From NCBI RefSeq assembly GCF_008710745.1, contig NZ_VYSA01000002.1:186001-250000 (forward strand): 64,000 nt of DNA. Reading direction: 5' to 3'. Below are positions 26,131 through 35,239 of the stretch, piece after piece. A program made the position numbers and the translations under genes. The DNA comes from Microbacterium rhizomatis. GTDB lineage: Bacteria > Actinomycetota > Actinomycetes > Actinomycetales > Microbacteriaceae. Under the pieces are notes generated by a model. The model had not been told where the DNA came from, searched no databases, and saw only the letters and a program-made list of their open reading frames with translations. The stretch's first letter is position 1. Each line of letters opens with the position of its first letter.

Positions 26131-28593
26131 TCAGCGGGTCACGGTGCGCGGCGGGGTCGCCTTCTCGATCGACCTCGCGACGAAGCGACGGTGGAAGAAC
26201 CGCACGATCTCGATCGCCCCGATCGTGAGCACCGTGACGAGTGCGACGAGGTAGGCCGCCTCACGGCCGGGGTCGACGAGCTGGAAGAACTCGGTCAGAA
26301 GCGGAATCGTGAAGACGCCGACGAGCGCGATGAACATCGCCCCGATCACGAGGACCTTGACCCTGGTGATGGGGCGTGACAGCACGGTCAGCACCCAGAT
26401 GCCGACGACGGCGAGGATGATCGTCGCTCCCGTGCGCAACTGGGGCTCGGGGACCTCCAGTGCCATCGCCCCTCGGGTGTACAGCGTGAGCGCGATCGCG
26501 ATGATGATGCCCGCGGGGATGGCGAACGAGAGCGACCGTCGCAGGAACCCCGGGATGTAACGCTGCGTGTTCGGCAGCAGCGCGAGGAAGAAGGCCGGGA
26601 TGCCGATCGTCAGCCCATCGGTGATGGACAGCTGACGCGGAAGGAACGGGAACTCCATGACGAGGAGCCCGAACAGGATCGCGAGCCCCGTCGCGTAGAC
26701 GGTCTTGGTCAGGAACAGCATGGAGACCCGCTCGATGTTCGCGATGACCTGCCTGCCCTCTGCGACGACGTCGGGGAGATGCGAGAACTGACCGTCCAGC
26801 AGCACGAGACGAGCGACAGCCTTGGTCGCTGCCGATCCGGAGTTCATGGCGATGCCGATGTCGGCGGTCTTGATCGCGAGCGCATCGTTGACGCCGTCAC
26901 CGGTCATGGCGACGGTGTGCCCCTTGGCCTGCAGCGCGACGACCATCGCCTTCTTCTGATCCGGTGTGACGCGGCCGAAGACGGTGTGCTGATCGAGGAC
27001 GTCGCCCAGCTCCTTCTCATCCGTGGGAAGCCTGCGGGCATCGAAGCCCTCGGCGACGTCCAGCCCCAGGTCCCTCGCGATGGCCGCGACGGTGCGCGGG
27101 TTGTCGCCCGAGATGATCCGGATGCCGACACCCTGCCGGCGGAAGTACTCCAGGGTCTGGGCCGCATCGGGCCGGACCTGTTCGCGGAACGTCAGTACGG
27201 CGACCGGCGTGGCCTCGCCCGGCAGTCGTTCGGCGTCGACGTCGGCCGGGGTCAGCATCGAGACGGAGTGGCCGAGCACGAGCGTGCGCTTTCCCGTTGA
27301 CGCCAGCGCCGTCACGATGCTGCCGAGCGGGCTCCGCGGGTCGGACGCGTCGTCGCCGAACACCATCTCGGGAGCCCCCAGTACCCACGTGCCGGCGGCG
27401 GTGCCGCCTGCCGCGAACGAGACCGCGCTCCACTTGCGTGCGGACGAGAAGGGGATGCCCGCGGCCGGGGCCAGCGCCTCGGTCACCGGGTACGGCTCGC
27501 GCAGGCATCGGGCCGTCGCGTTGGCGTCGGGAGCGGATCCGTACCAGGCGAGCACCTGCTGCCACCCCGGAGCGGGATCGTCGAGTTCGCGGACGGCGTC
27601 GAACTCGATCTCGCCCGCCGTGAGCGTGCCGGTCTTGTCGAGACAGATCACATCGACCCGCGCCAAGCCCTCCACCGCCGGGAGCTCGTTCACGAGCACC
27701 TGCTGGGAAGCGAGTTTGGTGGCGCCGACCGCGAACGCGATCGAGGTCATCAGCACCAGCCCCAGCGGGATCATGGCGGTGAGCGACGCGATCGTGTTGA
27801 CCACGGCCTGCACCCACTGTCCGCTCTCCCACGCCGCGACGTAACCACCCGCGACCATGACCTGCGCGTTGAAGACGAGCAGCCCGATCGGCCCGATCGC
27901 CCAGCTCATGAACTTCAGCACGCGGTTGATCGAGTTCCGAAGCTCGGATGACACGAGCGAGAACCGCTTGGCCTCGTCGGCGAACTTGTTGGCGTACGAA
28001 TCGGCGCCCACCCGCACGACGCGCGCATCGCCCTCCCCCGCCACCACGACGGACCCGGAGAGCGCGTCGTCGCCGGGCTTCTTGTCGACCGCATCCGACT
28101 CGCCGGTCAGCATCGACTCGTCGATCTGGAGCGCCCGGCTGCGGACGATGGTCGCGTCGGCGGGTACCTGATCGCCCGTGCGGAGCACCAGGATGTCGTC
28201 GATCACGACCGCGCCGGGCAGGATGTCCGACTCGGCACCATCGCGGCGGACGCGTGCCTGCGGGGCGTTCAGGAGCGCTAGCCGGTCGAGGGCCGCTTTG
28301 GCCCGGAATTCCTGCGCGGAGCCGATGATGGCGTTCGCGAAGGCGGCGAGACCGAACAACGCGTCCTGCCACCGGCCCAGCACGAACAGGATGAAGAAGC
28401 AGACGAACACGATCCCGTTGAAGAGGGTGAAGACGTTCGCCCTGACGATGTTCCAGACGCTGCGGCTCGAATCGGCCTTGTAGGCATTCGTGCGCCCCGC
28501 GTCGGCGCGTTCCCGCACCTGGGCGGCGCTCAGTCCGATCGTCGGGTCGATGGACTCGTCGCGATCGAGAGTCGCCGCCGTTGAGGCATCCAT
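26131..28593 (-). CDS. ctpE: CtpE-like cation-transporting P-type ATPase
   Basis: An 820-residue P-type ATPase. TGES (163-166) is the actuator motif, DKTGTLT has the phosphorylated Asp319, and GDGVNDALAIK is the hinge. The transmembrane segment before the phosphorylation site reads IPLGLVLMTS, and NELPAVEGLARVDVICLDKTG follows, which matches mycobacterial CtpE (a calcium importer) much better than heavy-metal or KdpB pumps. There is no N-terminal metal-binding domain. TAGGGT lies 6 nt before the ATG. Ion specificity is inferred from similarity to CtpE. Confidence 0.82.
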   Translation of the reverse strand: MDASTAATLDRDESIDPTIGLSAAQVRERADAGRTNAYKADSSRSVWNIVRANVFTLFNGIVFVCFFILFVLGRWQDALFGLAAFANAIIGSAQEFRAKAALDRLALLNAPQARVRRDGAESDILPGAVVIDDILVLRTGDQVPADATIVRSRALQIDESMLTGESDAVDKKPGDDALSGSVVVAGEGDARVVRVGADSYANKFADEAKRFSLVSSELRNSINRVLKFMSWAIGPIGLLVFNAQVMVAGGYVAAWESGQWVQAVVNTIASLTAMIPLGLVLMTSIAFAVGATKLASQQVLVNELPAVEGLARVDVICLDKTGTLTAGEIEFDAVRELDDPAPGWQQVLAWYGSAPDANATARCLREPYPVTEALAPAAGIPFSSARKWSAVSFAAGGTAAGTWVLGAPEMVFGDDASDPRSPLGSIVTALASTGKRTLVLGHSVSMLTPADVDAERLPGEATPVAVLTFREQVRPDAAQTLEYFRRQGVGIRIISGDNPRTVAAIARDLGLDVAEGFDARRLPTDEKELGDVLDQHTVFGRVTPDQKKAMVVALQAKGHTVAMTGDGVNDALAIKTADIGIAMNSGSAATKAVARLVLLDGQFSHLPDVVAEGRQVIANIERVSMLFLTKTVYATGLAILFGLLVMEFPFLPRQLSITDGLTIGIPAFFLALLPNTQRYIPGFLRRSLSFAIPAGIIIAIALTLYTRGAMALEVPEPQLRTGATIILAVVGIWVLTVLSRPITRVKVLVIGAMFIALVGVFTIPLLTEFFQLVDPGREAAYLVALVTVLTIGAIEIVRFFHRRFVARSIEKATPPRTVTR

Positions 28594-28657
28594 GCCGCCA
28601 CCCTAGGCGATTCAGGCTTCGGGTGACGGCATGGTTCGCCGCGTGGTCTGCCGGGAG

Positions 28658-29629
28658 TTACCCCTTTGTCGCCCCCGCGAGCAGGCCACGGACGAAGAAC
28701 CGCTGGAGGGCGAAGAAGACGATCAGCGGAACGAGGATCGACAGGAACGTTCCGGCCGACTGCAGGTACCACTGGTTGCCCCACGTGCCCGAGAGCGAGT
28801 TGAGCGATTGCGTCATCGGCAGAGACGACGACGGCGCGAAGATCGTCGCGACCAGCAGGTCGTTCCACACCCAGATGAACTGCAGCACCGCGTACGACGC
28901 GAGCGCGGGAGCAGCCAGCGGGATGATCATCCGGAAGAAGATCTGGCCGTGGCCTGCCCCGTCCACGCGCGCGGCCTCGATGACCTCGCTCGGGATCTCG
29001 GCGATGAAGTTGTGCAGCAGGAACACCGCCAGCGGGATGGCGAAGATCGTGTGTGCGATCCACACCGTGGCGAAGCTGTGGTCGACGTCACGCAGATCGA
29101 ACCCGGGGAAGATCGTCACGCCGTTGATCGTGAGACCCCGGGAGAACAGGCTCAGCAGCGGCACGAGTGCCATCTGGAGCGGGACGATCTGGAGCGCGAA
29201 GACCGCCACGAAAGCGATGTTCTTGCCCTTGAAGTCGATCCAGGCGAAGGCGTAGGCCAAGAGCGATGAGACGGCGAGGGCGAAGAACACGACGGGGATC
29301 GTGATCGCCAGCGAGTTCAGGAACGACTGCCCCAGCGTGAGAGCGGTTCCGCCCGACGTGAGGGCCGCCTGGTAGTTCCCGAGAGTGAAGTCGGGGTTCG
29401 TGAAGACCGTCCACCATCCGGTGTCCTGCGAATCCGCACCGGGGCGGAACGATGTCACGAACAGTCCGAACGTCGGGATCGTCCAGAGGAACGCGATCGC
29501 CACGGCGGCGATCGTCGCCCCTTTCGACGTCAGGCGCTTCTGCGCCATGGCTTCGTGCTTGCGGGTGTCGCGCGCGACCTGGCGCGCGGTGCGCTGGTCG
29601 AGGACAGGCTCGATTACCTCGATGGTCAT
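28658..29629 (-). CDS. Sugar ABC transporter permease, MalG type
   Basis: A 323-residue inner permease with six membrane helices. The EAA loop (EAARVDGAGHGQIFFRMIIPLAAPAL) is typical of the MalG branch of carbohydrate importers (CUT1). The ATG at 29629 overlaps the stop of the MalF-type gene. Last gene of the three-gene importer operon. No ATPase gene is encoded here, so a shared ATPase of the MsiK kind elsewhere on the chromosome is expected. Confidence 0.9.
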   Translation of the reverse strand: MTIEVIEPVLDQRTARQVARDTRKHEAMAQKRLTSKGATIAAVAIAFLWTIPTFGLFVTSFRPGADSQDTGWWTVFTNPDFTLGNYQAALTSGGTALTLGQSFLNSLAITIPVVFFALAVSSLLAYAFAWIDFKGKNIAFVAVFALQIVPLQMALVPLLSLFSRGLTINGVTIFPGFDLRDVDHSFATVWIAHTIFAIPLAVFLLHNFIAEIPSEVIEAARVDGAGHGQIFFRMIIPLAAPALASYAVLQFIWVWNDLLVATIFAPSSSLPMTQSLNSLSGTWGNQWYLQSAGTFLSILVPLIVFFALQRFFVRGLLAGATKG

Positions 29630-30966
29630 CGCACTTCCCTCTGCTTCCTGATCTGGACGATGTTGAAGACGATGAGCGGGATCACGAAGATGAACAGCAC
29701 CACGGCGAGGGCCGCGGAGTGGCCGTAGCTCTGGAATCGCTGCTGCTGGTTGACCATCTCGAACGCCAGCACGGTGGTGTTGGCCCGCCCGCCGGTCATG
29801 ACGGCGACGATGTCGTAGATCTTCAACGCCCCGATGGCCACCGTGGTGACCACGACGACGATCGACGAGCGGATGCCGGGGACGGTCACGTTGACGAAAC
29901 GCTGCCACGCGTTCGTGCCGTCGAGCTCGGCCGCCTCCATCTGCTCCGGCGGGACCGCCTTGATCGCAGCCGAGAGGATGACCATCGCGAGGCCCGTCTG
30001 CGACCAGATGAACACGACCATCAGCAGGAGGCTGTTGATGAGCGGCTGTGCATCCAGCCACGACACGGGCTGCCCGCCGAACGCGGTGACGATCGCGTTC
30101 AGGAGTCCGATCTGCTCCCCCTGGCGGTAGTCGTACATGAACTTCCAGATGATGCCTGCGCCCACGAACGAGATCGCGAAGGGCATGAAGATCAGGATCT
30201 TGAGGAACTTCTCGCCGCGCGCCCGGTCGATGAACACGGCGTACGCGAGCCCGACGGCGGTGGCGAACGCGGGGGCCACGAGCACCCAGATGATCGTGTT
30301 GATCACCGACCAGAAGCCTTCAGGGTTGGTGAAGACCCAGCCGTAGTTCTCGAGGCCGACGAAGTTCGCTCCGGTCTTGTCGAAGAACGACTGGACGAAG
30401 GTGGCGATCGCCGGGTAGATGAGCCCGATCAGCAGAAGGATCGCCGCCGGCGCCGAGAAGATCACGAGCTGGAACAGATAGCCCGCGCCCTGCTGCGACC
30501 GGTAGTCGGCGTAGAACAGGATGCCGCCCAGCAGCACGGCGATCGCGAGCACGTAGATGACGGCGTTCTGGTACGGACGCAGGAGCATGAACGCGATGAT
30601 CGGGATCGCGAAGCAGGCGACCAGCCGCAGCCAGAAGTAGCCGCGGCCGTAGCGGGGGGCGTACTCGATCAGGAGCAGGATCAGCCCCACGACCGCGCCG
30701 AACACGATCAGCACGACCGGGATCTGCACGAGCGGGCCCATCGACCCCAGCCAGATGAAGAAGCTGTTCAGCGAGAAGCCGAGCGTGGTCGGCTTGGTCT
30801 CGGCCGAGGGCCGCGTGACCATGAACAGGAAAAGGGCGACGATGAGGATCAGCGCGATCGCTACGACGATCCGGGTGGTGCGCGGGTTGTTGGCCGCGCT
30901 TCGCGCGCGTTCCTTGTCGGCGGCCCTCGTCGGAGGGGCCTCCTCTTTGATTTTGGTGTCAGACAT
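29626..30966 (-). CDS. Sugar ABC transporter permease, MalF type
   Basis: A 446-residue permease with eight or more membrane helices; two or three extra N-terminal helices precede the core. Core features are FVGLENYGWVFTNPEGFWSVINTI and the EAA loop EQMEAAELDGTNAWQRFVNVTVP. The N-terminus is highly charged and cytoplasmic. It pairs with the MalG-type permease, whose start it overlaps. It is separated from the binding-protein gene by 192 nt containing a strong stem-loop. Confidence 0.9.
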   Translation of the reverse strand: MSDTKIKEEAPPTRAADKERARSAANNPRTTRIVVAIALILIVALFLFMVTRPSAETKPTTLGFSLNSFFIWLGSMGPLVQIPVVLIVFGAVVGLILLLIEYAPRYGRGYFWLRLVACFAIPIIAFMLLRPYQNAVIYVLAIAVLLGGILFYADYRSQQGAGYLFQLVIFSAPAAILLLIGLIYPAIATFVQSFFDKTGANFVGLENYGWVFTNPEGFWSVINTIIWVLVAPAFATAVGLAYAVFIDRARGEKFLKILIFMPFAISFVGAGIIWKFMYDYRQGEQIGLLNAIVTAFGGQPVSWLDAQPLINSLLLMVVFIWSQTGLAMVILSAAIKAVPPEQMEAAELDGTNAWQRFVNVTVPGIRSSIVVVVTTVAIGALKIYDIVAVMTGGRANTTVLAFEMVNQQQRFQSYGHSAALAVVLFIFVIPLIVFNIVQIRKQREVR

Positions 30967-31068
30967 TGGTGCCCTTCCGAGTACGTCTATGGACTCCGGG
31001 AGTGATCAGAATGCCCGTGTCCACGCCATTGCGCAATGCATGGGAGCGAAGGAGGCGTGGGGGCCTCC

Positions 31069-31108
31069 GAATCGGGGGCCGCTCGTCGATGCGAGCGACC
31101 CCCGATTC
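31069..31108 (-). promoter_or_regulatory. Intercistronic stem-loop after the binding-protein gene
   Basis: Arms 31069-31085 and 31092-31108 are 17 bp with a single G-T-type mismatch around the loop tcgatg. It sits in the 192-nt gap between the binding-protein gene and the permease genes of one operon. Such hairpins commonly protect the 3' end of binding-protein mRNA or attenuate read-through, so that more binding protein than permease is made. The hairpin is visible; its role is inferred. Confidence 0.75.
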
Positions 31109-31158
31109 TGCCGACCGTTGTCGCTCGGAAGCGAACGGGTCAGCGGCAGAAGTGACTG

Positions 31159-32499
31159 CTAGTTGGCGTAACCGGCCTGGATATCGCTGAGCACGGTGGC
31201 CTGGTCCTTACCGTCGATCCAGCTCACCATTCCCTTCCAGAACGAACCCGACCCGACCGTTGCCGGCATGAGGTCCGACGCGTCGAAACGGACCGTCGTG
31301 TTGGGGTCCTGCAGGAGGGTCATGGCCTCCGTGAGGAACTCGCTCGATGCCAGCTTCGGGTCGGCATTCAGGTTGGCGGAGATGACGCCGCCCAGCTTGA
31401 CGCGCGCGTTCGCGAACTCAGGCGTGGACATGTACTCGAGAACCGCCTGGGTGGCCGCGTTGTCCGAGAACCCGGTGACGAACTCGCCACCGACCTCGAT
31501 CGTGTTGGCGCCCTCCTTGATGCCGGGGAGCACGAAGGCGTAGACGTCACCGTCGGGCGCGATCGTCGGAGCCGCACCGGACGCCGTCTTGACCTCGAGG
31601 AAGTTCGAGGACAGGAAGGATGCCTGGTGCGTCAGTGCGCACGAACCGTCTGCGACCTTCGCCGCAACGTCGCCGAACGCCGTCGAGTTGATGCTCTTGA
31701 CGTCGCCGAAGCCGGCGTTGACGTAGCTGGGGTTGAGCAGGATCTGGCCGACCGCCGTGAAGGCGTCCGAGATCTGCGGGTCGGTGAACTTGACGTCACC
31801 GGCGACCCACTTGTCGTAGACGTCGGCTCCGGACTGGCGGAGGACGAGGTCTTCGACCCAGTCCGTGCCCGGCCAACCGGATGCGTCACCCGAAGCGAAA
31901 CCGGCGCACCACGGTGCGGTTCCGGTCTTCTCCTGGATCGTCTTGGTGAGGGTGAGCAACTCGTCCCACGTCTTCGGAACCTCGACGCCCCACTTCTTGA
32001 AGGAGGCGGGCGAGTACCAGACGTAGCCCTTGATGTTCGCGAGCATCGGCGCGGAGTAGAACTTGCCGTCGATCGTGCCGTACGTCTTCCAGTCGGGCGA
32101 CCAGTTCTTGTCGACGTTCGCGACGACGCTCGCGGGTGCCTCCTTGACATCTCCGGTCGCGACGAGCGACTTGAGCAGACCGGGCTGCGGCACGATGGCG
32201 ATGTCGGGGGCGGAGCCACCGGTCACCTTGGTGACGATGTTGCCTTCGAAGCTCTTGTCGCCGGTGTACTCCACCTTGACACCCGTGTCGGCCGTGAACT
32301 GCTCGAACGACGCGTTCAGCGCGTCCGCCTCGGCACCGGTGATGCCGCCGGAGATCTTGACGGTCTGACCCGAGATGGACTCAGACGGGCTGCTGCTGGA
32401 GCCGCCTTCTGCACACCCCGCCAGAGTCAGCGCAGCGATCGCCGCGAAGCCGATTCCGACGATTGCGCGGCGGCGGAATGATGATCGCATTCCATTCAT
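31159..32499 (-). CDS. Carbohydrate ABC transporter substrate-binding lipoprotein
   Basis: A 446-residue lipoprotein with signal peptide RRRAIVGIGFAAIAALTLAGC (lipidated Cys29) and a serine-rich linker. The mature part is a family-1 sugar-binding protein (VKISGGITGAEADALNASFEQFTADTGVKVEYTGDKSFEGNIVTKVTGGSAPDIAIVPQPG). The best-known relatives bind alpha-glucosides or other oligosaccharides; the actual ligand is unknown. The ATG at 32499 has an AGGAG element 4-5 nt upstream. It is the first gene of the importer operon, divergent from the LacI regulator. Confidence 0.9.
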   Translation of the reverse strand: MNGMRSSFRRRAIVGIGFAAIAALTLAGCAEGGSSSSPSESISGQTVKISGGITGAEADALNASFEQFTADTGVKVEYTGDKSFEGNIVTKVTGGSAPDIAIVPQPGLLKSLVATGDVKEAPASVVANVDKNWSPDWKTYGTIDGKFYSAPMLANIKGYVWYSPASFKKWGVEVPKTWDELLTLTKTIQEKTGTAPWCAGFASGDASGWPGTDWVEDLVLRQSGADVYDKWVAGDVKFTDPQISDAFTAVGQILLNPSYVNAGFGDVKSINSTAFGDVAAKVADGSCALTHQASFLSSNFLEVKTASGAAPTIAPDGDVYAFVLPGIKEGANTIEVGGEFVTGFSDNAATQAVLEYMSTPEFANARVKLGGVISANLNADPKLASSEFLTEAMTLLQDPNTTVRFDASDLMPATVGSGSFWKGMVSWIDGKDQATVLSDIQAGYAN

Positions 32500-32578
32500 T
32501 ACTTCTCCTCGTTGAGTTTCGCGTGACGATGCACGCTGCGTGGGCACGCTCTGTGGGCACGCTCGGGAAGGGACCCCT

Positions 32579-32602
32579 ATCGGTTCGTAGGGAACCGATT
32601 CC
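32579..32602. promoter_or_regulatory. Putative LacI-family operator upstream of the sugar importer
   Basis: ggaaccgattcc at 32591-32602 is a near-perfect palindrome of the GGAAnCGnTTCC kind. Its half site is repeated in inverted orientation just to the left: atcggttc (32579-32586) and gaaccgat (32592-32599) form an 8-bp inverted repeat with a 5-nt spacer. It lies ~90 bp upstream of the binding-protein start, within the expected promoter region. The LacI gene next door makes it the likely ligand. Confidence 0.65.
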
Positions 32603-32711
32603 ATGCAAACGCTAAGCGATGCGGCAGTGCTTCGCAAGGCGTTCGCATCACAACTCGATAACCTCCCCTCAGGGTCGTGGTTGCCCGGGAATGAGACACT
32701 CACGACGGTGT

Positions 32712-32723
32712 GAAATCGGTTCC
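32712..32723. promoter_or_regulatory. Second copy of the LacI-type operator, upstream of the regulator gene
   Basis: gaaatcggttcc repeats the operator core at 32591-32602 in inverted orientation with one mismatch. It lies 72 bp before the GTG start of the regulator gene, which would allow autoregulation and possibly looping between the two sites, whose centres are ~120 bp apart. Confidence 0.6.
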
Positions 32724-32794
32724 ATTTTTCCCGGGAAATGACTACTGTCGAAAGCGGTCGCGAGTCCGCGCCGCCCGATGGAGGGAGGAGCCCT

Positions 32795-33832
32795 GTGAGC
32801 GGAATCTCGGACGTCGCCCGCCTCGCGGGCGTCTCCAAAGCCACGGCGAGCCGGGCATTGACCGGCAACGGCTACGTCTCAGCGGAGACCCGCGCCAAGG
32901 TGCAGGACGCCGCGCGCGCTCTGGACTACGTCGCCTCCTCCAACGCCGCCAGCCTTGTCACGGGGCGGACCCGGAACATCGGCGTGATCATGCCGTCGGT
33001 CACACGCTGGTTCCTTGCCGAGGTGCTCGAGGGTATCCAGGACGCACTGCTCGACCACGGCCTGGATCTGACGCTCTACGACTCGCGTCCCGGAACGACA
33101 GGCCGCGCGCGGATCTTCGACGATTTCCTCGCGCGCAAGCGGTTCGACGGACTGATCGCCGTCGGTCTCGAGCCTCAGGACAACGAGATCGAGCGGCTTC
33201 AGGCGATCGATCGCCCGATGATCAGCGTGGTGGGCGACGCGAACGACCCCGGCACGATCTCGATCGACGACCGCGACGCGGGCCGTCGTGCGACCGAGCA
33301 CCTCATCGGCCTGGGCCACCGTCACATCGCCTTCATCGGCGGGACGGAGCCGCATTGGGCGCACTGGGATCGCCGGAGGCTCGAGGGCTACATGTCGGCG
33401 ATGGCGGACGCGGGTCTCGCGGAATACGCCAGGCACATCGAGTGCGACATCACCCTCCCCGGCGGGTACGCGGCATCCGTCGACTTCCTGGGCGATACGA
33501 AACGTCGCCCCACCGGCCTGGTCTGCGCGTGCGACGAAGTCGCCATCGGCGCGATCATCGCCGCACGCCGGCTCGGCATCCAGGTCCCGAGCGACCTCAG
33601 TGTCGTCGGCGTCGATGACCACGAGTTCGCCGACGTGTTCTCTCTCACGACCCTCGCACAGCTGCCGCGCGAGCAGGGCATGACCGCCGTGGAGCTCCTG
33701 TTGAGGCACATCGCCGACCCGAGCGCGCCCGTGCCGAGCGTCGCCCTGCCGGCGAGGCTGATCGTGCGCAGCTCGACGGGGCCCGTCGATCGCGCGTCCT
33801 CCGCGATCGAGGCGGGCACGCGGCCGCGCTGA
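32795..33832 (+). CDS. LacI-family transcriptional regulator of the sugar importer
   Basis: A 345-residue LacI-type repressor. The N-terminal HTH and hinge (ISDVARLAGVSKATASRALTGNGYVSAETRAKVQDAARALDYVA) is followed by a periplasmic-binding-protein-like effector domain (GVIMPSVTRWFLAEVLEGI; VCACDEVAIGAIIAARRLGIQVPSDLSVVGVDDHEF). GTG 32795 is preferred because a strong GGAGGAG element lies 4-5 nt upstream; an in-frame ATG at 32738 lacks one. It is divergent from the importer, and two matching operator-like palindromes lie between them. Confidence 0.88.
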   Translation: MSGISDVARLAGVSKATASRALTGNGYVSAETRAKVQDAARALDYVASSNAASLVTGRTRNIGVIMPSVTRWFLAEVLEGIQDALLDHGLDLTLYDSRPGTTGRARIFDDFLARKRFDGLIAVGLEPQDNEIERLQAIDRPMISVVGDANDPGTISIDDRDAGRRATEHLIGLGHRHIAFIGGTEPHWAHWDRRRLEGYMSAMADAGLAEYARHIECDITLPGGYAASVDFLGDTKRRPTGLVCACDEVAIGAIIAARRLGIQVPSDLSVVGVDDHEFADVFSLTTLAQLPREQGMTAVELLLRHIADPSAPVPSVALPARLIVRSSTGPVDRASSAIEAGTRPR

Positions 33833-33885
33833 TCCACCCGCCCGCGCTGATCGCGCCGCGCCTGAGGGGGCTGCATCGGACAGCA

Positions 33886-33917
33886 GAAGACCCGGATGCC
33901 GAGGCATCCGGGTCTTC
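33886..33917. terminator. Bidirectional terminator hairpin between lacI-type gene and rplL
   Basis: gaagacccggatgcc (33886-33900) pairs perfectly over 15 bp with 33903-33917, leaving a tiny loop. It sits between the converging regulator and rplL genes. No long U-run follows on either strand, as is common in high-GC actinobacteria. Confidence 0.85.
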
Positions 33918-33950
33918 TTCGACTCAGTGAGTCGACGACATGCGGTGTCG

Positions 33951-34337
33951 TTACTTGACGGTAACGGTCGCGCCGGCCTCTTCGAGAGCAGCCTTGCCCT
34001 TGTCGGCCGCCTCCTTCGAGACGCCCTCCAGAACGGCCTTGGGTGCACCGTCGACGACGGCCTTGGCCTCGCCGAGGCCGAGCGAGGTGAGCTCGCGGAC
34101 GACCTTGATGACCTGGATCTTCTTCTCGCCTGCGGCCTCGAGCACGACGTCGAACGCCGTCTGCTCCTCGACCTCTTCGGCCGGAGCGGCACCCGCTGCG
34201 GCGGGGCCGGCAACGGCGACCGGAGCGGCGGCGGTGACCTCGAAGGTCTCCTCGAACTTCTTGACGAACTCGCTGAGCTCGATGAGCGTGAGCTCCTTGA
34301 AGGCGTCGAGAAGCTCGTCAGTGGTGAGCTTTGCCAT
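33951..34337 (-). CDS. rplL: Large ribosomal subunit protein L7/L12
   Basis: A 128-residue L7/L12, the acidic stalk protein that recruits translation factors. The N-terminal dimerisation domain ([29 protein letters not shown]), Ala/Pro hinge and C-terminal domain ([53 protein letters not shown]) are complete. It follows rplJ by 51 nt and ends before a strong terminator. rpoB does not follow it in this window. Confidence 0.97.
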   Translation of the reverse strand: MAKLTTDELLDAFKELTLIELSEFVKKFEETFEVTAAAPVAVAGPAAAGAAPAEEVEEQTAFDVVLEAAGEKKIQVIKVVRELTSLGLGEAKAVVDGAPKAVLEGVSKEAADKGKAALEEAGATVTVK

Positions 34338-34388
34338 GATGTTTCTCCTTGTTGGGTATTCGAATCAACCGCAGTGCCGGGCGGGAGC

Positions 34389-34904
34389 CTAGGCTGCGGA
34401 CTCCTGCTTCTCACGCAGCGCGTCGACCGTGCGAACGGCCTTCGACAGCGGTGCGTTGAACAGATATGCGGCGCCGAACAGCGAGGCCTTCATCGCACCG
34501 GCGAGCTTCGCCAGCAGGACTTCACGGCTCTCGAGGTCAGCGAGCTTGTTGACCTCATCCGCGCTCAGGGGGGCACCGTCGAAGTAGCCGCCCTTGATCA
34601 CGAGGTGAGGGTGTGCCTTGGCGAAGGCACGCAGCCCCTTCGCGACGGCGACAGGGTCGCCGTGCACGAAAGCGATGGCCGAAGGACCCTTGAGGTCTTC
34701 GTCCAGCGACGAGATCCCCGCGTTGTTCGCGGCGATCTTGGTCAGCGTGTTCTTCACCACGGCGTATTCCGCGTCCTGACGGATGTCGTTGCGAAGCTGC
34801 TTGAGCTCCGCAACCGTCAGACCGCGGTACTCGGTCAGCAGAACGGCGGTCGAGTCCTCGAAGTTCTTCGTGAGCTCGGCGACCGATGCATCCTTCTGCG
34901 CCAT
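34389..34904 (-). CDS. rplJ: Large ribosomal subunit protein L10
   Basis: A 171-residue L10, the anchor of the L7/L12 stalk on 23S rRNA. Recognisable from [40 protein letters not shown] and [18 protein letters not shown]. The frame extends upstream, but ATG 34904 matches the conserved start ([12 protein letters not shown]) and has AGGAGTGGCC before it. The leader contains a hairpin plus U-run at 34983-35012, consistent with L10-leader autoregulation or attenuation. Confidence 0.97.
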   Translation of the reverse strand: MAQKDASVAELTKNFEDSTAVLLTEYRGLTVAELKQLRNDIRQDAEYAVVKNTLTKIAANNAGISSLDEDLKGPSAIAFVHGDPVAVAKGLRAFAKAHPHLVIKGGYFDGAPLSADEVNKLADLESREVLLAKLAGAMKASLFGAAYLFNAPLSKAVRTVDALREKQESAA

Positions 34905-34982
34905 GGCCACTCCTTGTGTGTACGTGACGCGCCGCGGTGGCGGAGCGTCGGCCTCAGCATCCGGTCCTGTCGGCAGGGAAAC

Positions 34983-35012
34983 AAAAAAGCTCCGGCGCAA
35001 GCGCACGGAGCT
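34983..35012 (-). terminator. Intrinsic terminator (probable attenuator) in the rplJ leader
   Basis: Read on the minus strand, agctccgtgcgcttgcgccggagct folds into a hairpin (arms 34988-34998 and about 35001-35012, with a bulged base) followed directly by six U. It ends ~78 nt before the rplJ start codon and downstream of the expected promoter. L10 leaders are known in actinobacteria, where the L10-L12 complex binds the leader RNA. A terminator at this place fits attenuation. The surrounding 34905-35130 region holds no gene. Confidence 0.8.
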
Positions 35013-35172
35013 GGATCTCGAGGAGAATCATTCGTACACCTGCGCGGGCCCCTGTGTTGCAGAGCTTCGATCGGAGTCCGTTCACACGCACTCCAATGAC
35101 CGGCGGTCTTTGGCTGTGGTCCAGCTTACGCGACCCGCCCGGCGGCGCCAAATCCTCCCTTCCGGCGAGAAA

Positions 35173-35207
35173 GGGGCGGGAGCGGGGGGCGGGGGTGTCG
35201 CGGGGGG
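35173..35207 (+). other. G-run tract able to form a G-quadruplex
   Basis: Five runs of three to six G lie within 35 bp (35173-76, 35178-80, 35184-89, 35191-95 and 35202-07), separated by loops of 1-6 nt, all on the plus strand. It sits between the divergent rplJ leader and the YqaJ-like gene, 33 bp before the latter's start. The four-run quadruplex pattern is clear from sequence; whether it forms is not known. Confidence 0.7.
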
Positions 35208-35239
35208 CGGATGTCGCGGCACGGGGCTAACCTCGAACG

